From positions 1,965,501 through 2,029,500 of the forward strand of contig NZ_CP123639.1 in assembly GCF_029889745.1 (NCBI RefSeq): a stretch of DNA of 64,000 nucleotides. Direction: 5' to 3'. The notes under the pieces were generated by a model. The model searched no databases and was not told the origin of the DNA. It worked only from the letters and a program-made list of their open reading frames with translations. Shown here piece by piece: positions 18,201 to 30,200 of this stretch. Numbering within the stretch: the first letter of the stretch is position 1; every line of letters starts with the position of its first letter. The position numbers and the translations under genes were made by a program. The DNA is from Ligilactobacillus faecis. GTDB taxonomy: Bacteria > Bacillota > Bacilli > Lactobacillales > Lactobacillaceae.

Positions 18201-21200
18201 CTGGAGTGATCGTTGGTACTTCTGGCGTCATTCCTGGAATATTTGGTACTGGTTGATCTGGGGTCGTCTTACTTGGATCAGTCGGATCATTTGGATACTG
18301 TGGATTTGGTACATCTGGGATCGGATTACCATCTGGATCTACCGGAACGATCTTGCCTAATGGACGGTAAACGACTTGTTCACTCAAGTTTTCTTGCACT
18401 GTGTCTTTAGCATTTACGACTGCTTTATCAGCATAGTACCCTTCAACGACTGGAGATTTGACTGCATCATATTGTGACTTGTCAGCTGTCCACGTTTCAT
18501 TAGGGTTCTTGACTTCTCCTGTCACTGTGTCAATGATCAATGTCCGAGTCCATGTTGATGTTTGCACATTGTCATCGGCAACTTTGTTACCTTGTTCATC
18601 AACATAAGTGATCGTTGATGTGTAGTCTTTGCGGTATTGATCTTTAGCTGGCCATTTTGGTCCATTTGGATCTGGATCGTTAGGGTTCACTGGAGTTTCT
18701 GGTTCGTGTGGATCATTTGGTCCAACTGGTTTTTCTCCGTGTTTCAGATGGATCACTACATTTTGATCAACATCATCATTGTCATCAAATGTTGCTGGTA
18801 ATCTATCTTGACTCACTAACACATAGCCCTTGTCAACGTAACCCTTGATGATCTGTTGGTAATCTTGGAGAACACTTGCGCCGATCACACTTGAACTGTC
18901 ACCAACGGCTAATCTCACTTCGTTTTCTAAGACTCTACCATTATCACCATCATCGATCACTGTATACGTCAATACTTGTTGATTTGTGTTGTAGTAGACT
19001 GTCACTTCGCTGTTTTGACTAGCTGAGGTGACTGTTTGGGCTTCGACCACAGCTTTATCAGCTGTATAACCAGCGATCGTTGGACTTGTCACCGCCACAA
19101 ACGTATCTGTAGCTGGATTCCAGACCGGATCACCAACGTTTTGTTTAGTCACTTGATCTACTTTATAGGTTGGCACAAACGTCTTTGTCTCAGTTACGCT
19201 ATCAGCTGCTCTTCGACCTGTTTTTGGTCCGTTACTGTAAACGTAGTTGACTACTCTTGTGACATTCACTGGTGTGCCTTCTACATCTCTTAACGTATGC
19301 GTCAAGTAGACATAGTAGTTTTGATCGACGCTTGGATCAGCATCAAAAGTCCCAGCACTTGCTTCTGGTTGTGCTTCTGCAAGCTCATAACCAGCTTGTC
19401 CGTAGTTCCACAACGTATTGGTGTAACTTTGGTCTGCTTCACCTGTCAATGTTTGTAGTTGAGCTGTTAACTCAGTCCCTGAGGTCGGTGTATAACCTGT
19501 ACCTTTTTCGACTCCGTAAACGTCCACATAGTGCACTTTTACTGTTTGAATCCCAGCAGTATACGTTACGACATCATTTAAGTCAGTCGATTCATGCGTC
19601 AAGCTTTGACTACCAACACTTGTCTTATCAGCAACATAGCCTGCGATTGTTGGGCTCGTTACTTCTAGTGTTGTTTGTGGGTCGCTCCAAACAGTAGTCA
19701 GCACTGCTTTCGTTACTGCATCTAACGTATTTCTTGAAGTAAAGACGTAGTCTTTTTCATACGTTCTGGCAGCTTCTTCACCTTGTTTTGGTCCATTGCC
19801 ATAGACATATCTGATCGTTTGTTTGATCGTCTTCGTCTCGCCATTTTCTTCTAAACGACCATGGTTTAAATGGATCACTACATTTTGATCAACATCATCA
19901 TTGTCATCAAATGTTGCTGGTAAGTTATCTTGACTCACTAACACATAGCCCTGATCAACATAACCATTGATGATCCGTTGGTAATCTTGGAGAACACTTG
20001 CGCCGATCACACTTGAGCTGGCTCCAACTGCTAATCTCACTTCGTTTTCTAAGACTCTACCATTATCACCATCATCGATCACTGTATACGTCAATACTTG
20101 TTCATTTGCGCTGTAGTAGACTGTCACTTCACTGTTTTGACTAGCTGAGGTGACGGCTTGGCCTTCGACCACAGCTTTATCAGCGGTATAACCGGCGATT
20201 GTTGGACTTGTCACCGCCACAAACGTATCTGTGGCTGGATTCCAGATCGGATCACCAACATTTTGTTTAGTCACTTGATCTACTTTATAAGTTGGCACAA
20301 ACTTCTTCGTCTCAGTCACGCTATCAGCTGCTCTTTGACCTGCTTTTGGTCCGTTACTGTAAACGTAGTTGACTACTCTTGTGACGTTCACTGGCGTACC
20401 TTCTACGTCTCTTAACGTATGTGTCAAGTAGACATAGTAGTTTTGATCGACACTTGGATCAGTATCAAAAGTTCCAGCACTTGCTTCTGGCTGTGCTTCT
20501 GCAAGCTCATAACCAGCTTGTCCGTAGTTCCACAACGTATTGGTGTAACTTTGGTCTGCTTCACCTGTCAATGTTTGTAGTTGAGCTGTTAACTCAGTCC
20601 CTGACGTTGGCGTATAACCTGTACCCTTTTCGACTCCGTAAACGTCCACATAGTGCACTTTTACTGTTTGAATCCCAGCAGTATACGTTACGACATCATT
20701 TAAGTCAGTCGATTCATGCGTCAAGCTTTGACTGCCAACACTTGTCTTATCAGCGACATAGCCTGCGACTGTCGGACTCGTCACTTCTGATGTTATTTGG
20801 GTAGCACTCCAGATCGTATCGAGAACAGCCTTAGTTACTGCATCTAACGTATTTCTTGAAGTAAAGACGTAGTCTTTTTCATACGTTCTGGCAGCTTCTT
20901 CACCTTGTTTTGGTCCATTGCCATAGACATATCTGATCGTCTGTTTGATCGTCTTCGTCTCGCCGTTTTCTTCTAAACGACCATGGTTTAAATGGATCAC
21001 TACATTTTGATCAACATCATCATTGTCATCAAATGTTGCTGGTAATCTATCTTGACTCACTAACACATAGCCCTTGTCAACGTAACCCTTGATGATCTGT
21101 TGGTAATCTTGGAGAACACTTGCGCCGATCACACTTGAACTGTCACCAACGGCTAATCTCACTTCGTTTTCTAAGACTCTACCATTATCACCATCATCGA

Positions 21201-24200
21201 TCACTGTATACGTCAATACTTGTTGATTTGTGTTGTAGTAGACTGTCACTTCGCTGTTTTGACTAGCTGAGGTGACTGTTTGGGCTTCGACCACAGCTTT
21301 ATCAGCTGTATAACCAGCGATCGTTGGACTTGTCACCGCCACAAACGTATCTGTAGCTGGATTCCAGACCGGATCACCAACGTTTTGTTTAGTCACTTGA
21401 TCTACTTTATAGGTTGGCACAAACGTCTTTGTCTCAGTTACGCTATCAGCTGCTCTTCGACCTGTTTTTGGTCCGTTACTGTAAACGTAGTTGACTACTC
21501 TTGTGACATTCACTGGTGTGCCTTCTACATCTCTTAACGTATGCGTCAAGTAGACATAGTAGTTTTGATCGACGCTTGGATCAGCATCAAAAGTCCCAGC
21601 ACTTGCTTCTGGTTGTGCTTCTGCAAGCTCATAACCAGCTTGTCCGTAGTTCCACAACGTATTGGTGTAACTTTGGTCTGCTTCACCTGTCAATGTTTGT
21701 AGTTGAGCTGTTAACTCAGTCCCTGAGGTCGGGGTGTAACCTGTACCTTTTTCGACTCCGTAAACGTCCACATAGTGCACTTTTACTGTTTGAGTCCCAG
21801 CAGTATACGTTACGACATCATTTAAGTCAGTCGATTCATGCGTCAAGCTTTGACTGCCAACACTTGTCTTGTCAGCGACATAGCCTGCAATTGTTGGGCT
21901 CGTTACTTCTAGTGTTGTTTGTGGCTCGCTCCAAACAGTAGTCAGCACTGCTTTCGTTACTGCATCTAACGTATTTCTTGAGGTGAAGACGTAGTCTTTT
22001 TCATACGTTCTGGCAGCTTCTTCACCTTGTTTTGGTCCATTGCCATAGACATATCTGATCGTTTGTTTGATCGTCTTCGTCTCGCCGTTTTCTTCTAAAC
22101 GACCATGGTTTAAGTGGATCACTACATTTTGATCAACATCATCATTGTCATCAAATGTTGCTGGTAAGCTATCTTGACTCACTAACACATAGCCCTGATC
22201 AACGTAACCATTGATGATCCGTTGGTAATCTTGGAGAACACTTGCGCCGATCACACTTGAGCTGTCTCCAACTGCCAATCTCACTTCGTTTTCTAAGACT
22301 CTACCATTATCACCATCATCGATTACTGTATACGTCAATACTTGTTCATTTGCGCTGTAGTAGACTGTCACTTCGCTATTTTGACTAGCTGAGGTGACTG
22401 TTTGGGCTTCGACCACAGCTTTATCAGCTGTATAACCAGCGATCGTTGGACTTGTCACTGCTACAAACGTATCTGTGGCTGGATTCCAGACTGGATTGCC
22501 AACATTTTGTTTAGTCACTTGATCTACTTTATAAGTTGGCACAAACGTCTTCGTCTCAGTCACGCTATCAGCTACTCTTTGACCTGCTTTTGGTCCGTTA
22601 CTGTAAACGTAGTTGACTACTCTTGTGACGTTTACTGGTGTGCCTTCTACGTCTCTTAACGCATGCGTCAAGTAAACATAGTAGTTTTGATCGACACTTG
22701 GATCAGCATCAAAAGTCCCAGCACTTGCTTCTGGCTGTGCTTCTGCAAGCTCATAACCAGCTTGTCCGTAGTTCCACAACGTATTGGTGTAACTTTGGTC
22801 TGCTTCACCTGTCAATGTTTGTAGTTGAGCTGTCAACTCAGTCCCTGACGTTGGGGTGTAACCTGTGCCTTTTTCGACTCCGTAAACGTCCACATAGTGC
22901 ACTTTTACTGTTTGAGTCCCAGCAGTATACGTTACGACATCATTTAAGTCAGTCGACTCATGCGTCAAGCTTTGACTGCCGACACTTGTCTTATCAGCGA
23001 CATAGCCTGCAATTGTTGGGCTCGTTACTTCTAGTGTTGTTTGTGGCTCGCTCCAAACAGTAGTCAGCACTGCTTTCGTTACTGCATCTAACGTATTTCT
23101 TGAAGTAAAGACGTAGTCTTTTGTATACGTTCTAGCAGCTTCTTCACCTTGTTTTGGTCCATTGCCATAGACATAACTGATCGTTTGTTTGATCGTCTTC
23201 GTCTCGCCGTTTTCTTCTAAACGACCATGGTTTAAGTGGATCACTACATTTTGATCAACATCATCATTGTCATCAAATGTTGCTGGTAAGCTATCTTGAC
23301 TCACTAAAACATAGCCTTGATCAACATAACCATTGATGATCCGTTGGTAATCTTGCAGAACACTTGCGCCGATCACACTTGAGCTATCTCCAACTGCTAA
23401 TCTCACTTCGTTTTCTAAGATCTTACCATTATCACCATCATCGATCACTGTATAAGTCAATACTTGTTGATTTGCGCTGTAGTAAACTGTCACTTCGCTG
23501 TTTTGACTAGCTGAGGTGACTGTTTGAGCTTCGACCACAGCTTTATCAGCTGTATAACCAGCGATCGTTGGGCTTGTCACCGCCACAAACGTATCTGTGG
23601 CTGGATTCCAGACTGGATCACCAACATTTTGTTTAGTAACTTGATCTACTTTATAAGTTGGTACAAACGTCTTCGTCTCAGTCACGCTATCAGCTGCTCT
23701 TTGTCCCGCTTTTGGTCCGTTACTGTAAACGTAGTTGACTACTCTTGTGACGTTTACTGGCGTACCTTCTACATCTCTTAACGTATGTGTCAAGTAGACA
23801 TAGTAGTTTTGATCGACACTTGGATCAGCATCAAAAGTCCCAGCGCTTGCTTCTGGCTGTGCTTCTGCAAGCTCATAACCAGCTTGTTCGTAGTTCCACA
23901 ACGTATTGGTGTAACTTTGGTCTGCTTCACCTGTCAATGTTTGTAGTTGAGCTGTCAACTCAGTCCCTGAAGTCGGTGTATAACCTGTACCTTTTTCGAC
24001 TCCGTAAACGTCCACATAGTGCACTTTTACTGTTTGAGTCCCAGCAGTATACGTTACGACATCATTTAAGTCAGTAGATTCATGCGTCAAGCTTTGACTG
24101 CCAACACTTGTCTTATCAGCAACATAGCCTGTAATTGTTGGACTCGTCACTTCTGATGTTGTTTGAGCAGCACTCCAAATCGTATCGATAACAGCCTTAG

Positions 24201-27200
24201 TTACTGCATCTAACGTATTTCTTGAGGTGAAGACGTAGTCTTTTTCATACGTTCTGGCAGCTTCTTCACCTTGTTTTGGTCCATTGCCATAGACATATCT
24301 GATCGTTTGTTTGATCGTCTTCGTCTCGCCGTTTTCTTCTAAACGACCATGGCTAAGGTGGATCACCACCAACTGATCTACAGATGAATCTGAATCATAT
24401 TTATCTGGGATCTCAGACATACTTTCAATAATATATCCCTGTTTTTTATAATCATCGGCGATCTTTTGGTAGCGTTGATAGATACTTAACGGAACATCTG
24501 ATTCTGATTCACCTGTCCCAAGCAATGTTACTGGAACAAGCTCTTTGTTTTCAGTATCATCTATCACTTGATAATTGAGCACTTGTTGCTCAGGAGCATA
24601 GTAAACGGTAAAGCTCAGATCACTTTCTGGCGTTTCATGTGTTACATTGATACTTTCGATCTTTGCTTTGTCTGGTGTATAGCCTGAGACAGTCGGACTT
24701 TGAACTTCAACAAATGTTTGAGGACTGCTCCAAACTGTATTGATAACTTCCTTAGTTACTTTATCGATCGTATCGACAGAAGTGAACGTTATTGGTTGTG
24801 AAGTGTACATTGGCGCTGCAACGTCACCTTTATGGATCCCACTAGCATATAAATAATTGATCTTTTCTGTTAATGTTACTGAAGATCCTGCCTTATCCTC
24901 TGTATCATGCCGTAAATGGACCACTAATGTTTGATCGACTGTTGGATCATTATCATAGTTATCAGGCACTGGATCTTGGCTGACTACAACATACCCAGCA
25001 GCTTTATAACGTTCGATAATATTTTCATAATCACTCTTAGTCGAAGCACTGACTTCTGAATTTGATAAACCATTTCCAAGCTCTTGCTTGTCTACTAATG
25101 TAACTGGTGTATATCCCGCATCAGTTTTAGTGCCTTGATCATCGATAACAGTCACACGTAAAGTTTGGAGATCTTCAACATATTTGATCTCATACACTTG
25201 AATATCTGTATCAGTATTACCAGTATTTTCAGTGTTATCAAAAGTCAATTTAGCTGCCAAAGCCGCATCTAAACTGCTATATTCTTTTCCGTCTGGCGCA
25301 GTGACTGTATAGCGATAATTTTGACGTCTAAACGCCAAAGATCCATTTGCTAACGTAGTTGCATCTGAAAGAACAGGCCTTCCATCTGCACCATAAAACA
25401 TCGTTCCCCCAGATACCCCGTCATTATAGAAAGGACTGATATTTTCTGCTTCAGCTACAGTTGCTGGGATCTCATTTACAGGATCATTTTGGCTGATGAT
25501 CACAGCCTTTTGGAAATCACCAACATAATTAACGATAAAGTTTTGCGTTGCCCCAGAGATATCACTGGTACTATCAAATGTCCCTTGAGCTGCTAAAGCC
25601 TCAGCTAAAGTACCATATTCACTACGTCCATCTTTATCTGTCAGTAGTTTACCCGTACGATCGACTACTGTGATCGTATAGTGATAACCTTTACGAGCTA
25701 ATTGCGCATCTGTCACACTAAAGCTGATAGCGCTGACCCCTGTAGGATCTTCTTGGAAGTTACTTCCAGTATTTGCTTGCGGATCACCAGTCGCAGTCGC
25801 CAACTCAGTCCCTCTAAGCGATCCTTCAAGCAAACGTGCCTTATCAACTTGATAGATCCTTGTCACTACAGTAGAACCATCTGCTTGTAAAAGATTACTT
25901 GGCGAGAATGTATCTCGCGTGAATTTATATCCAGTGATAGTTTCAGAAGGATCAAGCACTAAAGCTTTCCCAGTTTCACCAAAGAGATCACCATTTGTAA
26001 CGGTGTACTCGCCAGTATCTGGATCTAAAACAGCTTTACCTTGTACATCTTTGTAACCATTGATCTGATTTCCATCTTGATCAACGATCTTCAAAGTCGC
26101 ATAAGTCGCATAAGTATCAGTAACTTCCCCCCTAACTAAAGATAACTGATTTTCATACCCTCCGACTTGTCGTAAGGTAACCTTCTTCGACATATTATCC
26201 TCACTTGTCGGTGAATATGCGTTAAATTGATAAACGATCTTGTTACTTGCACTCAATGCTGGCACATATAATACTAATGATTTGATCGTTGACCAATCAG
26301 TTACTTGGTCTGCAGTCTTTAATTGACTTGGGAGCGCTTGACCACGCGACCATGTCGATCCATCCTCAAAGGTTAACGTTGTACCGTCTGAACTCAGTGT
26401 AGCTAACTGCGTCGAATAATACATTGTATGTGCGTCATTGACATAGTTATTGGTTGGATCAATTGCCAATGACCCTGGTCCACTAACATTTAGCGTAAAA
26501 TCTTGGGTCGCATTAGGATTATTGCCATCAACTACTCCAGCTTGTGGCAAATTCATAACTGAAATAACGCCTTTTAATGGATCAGACGTATTATTGACCA
26601 TTCCCAATTGAAGAGTTTGAAGACCGATTTTATCCCCGTTAACATCAACATGATCTTGAGTCGGATAATTCAAACCATTAGATGATGAAACAAAATCGAC
26701 CGTTCCTTTGATCAAAGGAGTCGCTTTAACTTCAAGAGGAGCAACAATACGCAAATAGCTATTATTATTCCCAGACTCTACCATCATAGTATCGACACTT
26801 GTACCATCATTAAACTCGATCTTTGCCTTATTCGAACTAGGTATGGTCGAATTACTGAAGTCACCGCCCACTTGAACCCAACTAGTATTACTGTCACTAT
26901 TGACATTAGGAGCATAAGCACGCAACCCTTCAGTTGAGACTCCCATCGCCTGTAGTTGTGCTGCAGTATATAGATCTAAAGTTTTATTATTTGCTTTATC
27001 TTCATAGGCATATAACGTTTCAAGTGTCCTAGCAGTATCAAATCCATTCACCGCATCACTGCGGACCCTAAACGCTAAAGATATCGAAGTACGTGGTTCC
27101 ATCTCGTATCCTGTCCCAGTCCAATCAAGTACGACAACACTTTGACCACTTGTATTATACTTCCTAGATACTTTCGGACTCGGTACACTTTCAAAATCAT

Positions 27201-30200
27201 CACCAGAAATAGTGTAAATAGTCCCTGTCGCAGGATCTCTCACTATATCCATTTGGTCAGGAACAGTAAAATATACGATCGGATCTTTAACTACACCATG
27301 TTTTATCGGCAATGGTCCTCCACCTGAATCAGTAGGTGTCGAATTAGCCTTATCTTCCAAGATCCCGCCCGCATCAAGGTTCACTCTGTTTATTAAGTAA
27401 CTGCTAACTCCATCTACTTTAAGAGCTATATAATATACCTCACCAGCACTAAGAGCCTGTTGATTATTTCCATATCCTTGTGAGCGTGGCCAGTTATTTA
27501 TAGAAAACGGAAGCTTTGTTTCCTCTAATCTTGTGATCGCAACCTCTACAGGAACTTCTTTATGTTCACTTTCAACGACTATATTCGAAACATACTCTTC
27601 CCCATATTGAGCACTAGTATTTAAATACCCTAACACACTGATATATCCCGTTGAAATATCATTTAACCCAACAAAGTTGTTTGACGCTTGAATACCATCA
27701 GCGTAATAAGGAACATCTGGGGTGACATCATAACCTGAAATTTTCACACCTTCAGGCAACTTCTCGCCATTACTAAATTTTCCAAAATGGTCTATAAGCC
27801 CAGTAATTGGATTATAGCTTTCACCTGCTTGTAAGCGTTGGGTGATTTTATGAGTGACCTCTTCTCCGCCTTCAGTAACTTTTCCAGTAACAACAACAGT
27901 ATATCCAGTTTGTGCTGGATTATATGATCCAAAATCAGAATAATCGCCACTTACGTTATTTAGTGGCATTACGATCCCATTCGTTGTAATTTCAGATGGA
28001 AAGTCAAAATGATAGGTAGGTTTAAATTTAGTCAAACCATTTCCAATGACACCAACCGTATAAAGCACTGGCGCTGCAGGATATCCATTTTCTAGGGCCA
28101 CTAATTTTCTTGCTGTACTTTTAGATGGAACAACTTTTACATTCGGCAATTTAACAGAATCATAGTTTGACACAGCCGTCCTAACAGTATTTGACTTTTG
28201 GTCATCTTTACTATACATTACAGAAACGTAAAAATTTTCATGAGCAACTGGAACAACGTTCCCATTTATTATTTTTGTATCATCTCTTGATACCACTGTC
28301 TCATTGAATGATTTTCCATCTTTTAGAGCTAGTGTAGGAGCTAAGCTTTCCCCAGTATCAATATTTATTTTTCCAAAGTAATGTTTTTTCCCGTCACCAA
28401 GATCATACCACCCTGATGGCTTATCACTTGTCCCTGTTGTTTGTGTGCTTGTGTAGCGCCCAATAAATTTAATATAGTTCAAAATACCAGGTTGCTTATC
28501 AAAGCTAAATGGAAGATCCTGAGATTCTACAATTACTGCTGTTCCTTCACCATTTGGCTGAGATATTTTTATTTGCCCGTTAATATATCGATCATTAAGC
28601 TTTGTTTTCTGAAGAAGATCTCCTGTAGCTTGTTCGTCTAGAAGAAAGTGTTCTGGGACAGGAATATTCAACTTTAGATATCCTTGAGTCGCAACCTGAT
28701 TTCCCTTATATTGCATTTGAACGACATAGACATAGTTCTCATCGGTAGTACGAGAATTTTCTGTGCTAACATTGCTATACGGGATCACAGAACAATCATC
28801 TACACTTAAGTATTTTTCCAATACTACTTTAACAGTAGTGTCAGTAGGTGCTTCCACACCATTGATCAAAAAACTGAATTTATAGCCTTGACCACTGTGA
28901 AGAATATTTGGAGTATAATTATCCGTATATGGTTTATAAGCATAATGCGCCATTCCCGATCCTTCTTCAAAAAATGCAAGAGCCGGTATAGTTTGGGTCC
29001 TATTAACAGTAACATTATCTGGCACATCATCGATCGTCCAAGTAAAGGTTCGCGCACCGTTATAGTACCCTCTTTGGGGCGATCCAGTTGGTTTCATGTA
29101 ATATGCTAAGTCTCTTCTTAATCCTTCATCTTGCCTGACAACTAGGCTAAATTTGTCTCCCTTTTTACCTGTATAAGAGATCGTCATCCCTAAGTTCCCA
29201 GCAAGGCTTAAATAACTTGAAGAAAATGTATACTCCCTAGATCCATCTTCCAATACTTTAGGAGCAGACAAAGTTCCTGTAGTGTCTCCTTGTGTTAAAG
29301 AAGTTATCCCAACTGTTCGCCCTGTTGTATCTGCTACTTGAGGTTCTGCACTTGCAGTAGTTGCTAATAGCGAAGTTTCTAGTTTGTTTGTTGATACCGA
29401 ACGGGCTGTTCTTTTCAAAGGGGCCAGCTCTTTTGCAAGCTCAAAAGAGTCAAGCTGCTCCTCCGTTCGTAAGGCGCTTACTTGACTTTGAACTTTTGCT
29501 GGTTCCCCCTCTTGTTTTTGTTCATCGGTTCCTTCTGAAGCAGGCACTTTTGTCTCAATCACGTTATTATTTCCGTTGGGACTGTCGTCTTTTTCTGTAG
29601 CTTGAACTTTATTCTCGGAAACTTGAATCCTTGAGCTTGCTTCTGCTTCTTTATCATTCTTAGCTTCCTCTACAGATTCAGCTTTTTCAGTAGGGATACT
29701 AGCTTGATCTACAACATTCTCTACCTGAGACTTTGCATCCTCTCCTTGATTTTTTGAGGCATTTTGCTCATTAGATATTTCAGTTTCTTTTTCAGTGACT
29801 TCTTCTTGTGTATCTTCTGCTTTACTTGCGTCTACACCTTGTTCAGTATCTTGTACTTGTTCTCGTAACGCTTGTGTCTCATCAGTAGCGATAGCCCCAT
29901 TTACTTCACTAGCTTGGTCTTTTTCCGCTACTGTAGACTCAACGGTCTGACTAGATGAATCAGTTTCTTTTATTTCGCTTACTTCATTGCCATTTGCCAC
30001 TGTATCTGGCTGAGAAATATCATCTTTGACATCACCTGGAATGGTCGTACTTGCTAGTGGAGTCTCGTCAGCGGAAGCTTGTTGTACGAGTGAGGCAGTA
30101 CTAAAGATCGACATCCCAGCTACGATCCACATCTTCTTCCTTTTATAAAGTTTATACCGCTTTTTTTCCTCTGTCGTATATTTAAATAACCGCGAATTTG

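Noticed and set aside
18115-24077. Plus-strand open frames of 61-141 codons repeating every 1122 bp
   Set aside because: They are shadows of the adhesin repeats in another frame; they repeat only because the real gene does.
18737-24347. Long regularly spaced repeats considered as CRISPR-like
   Set aside because: The units are 1122 bp, coding and in frame, without short repeats and spacers; no cas genes are present.
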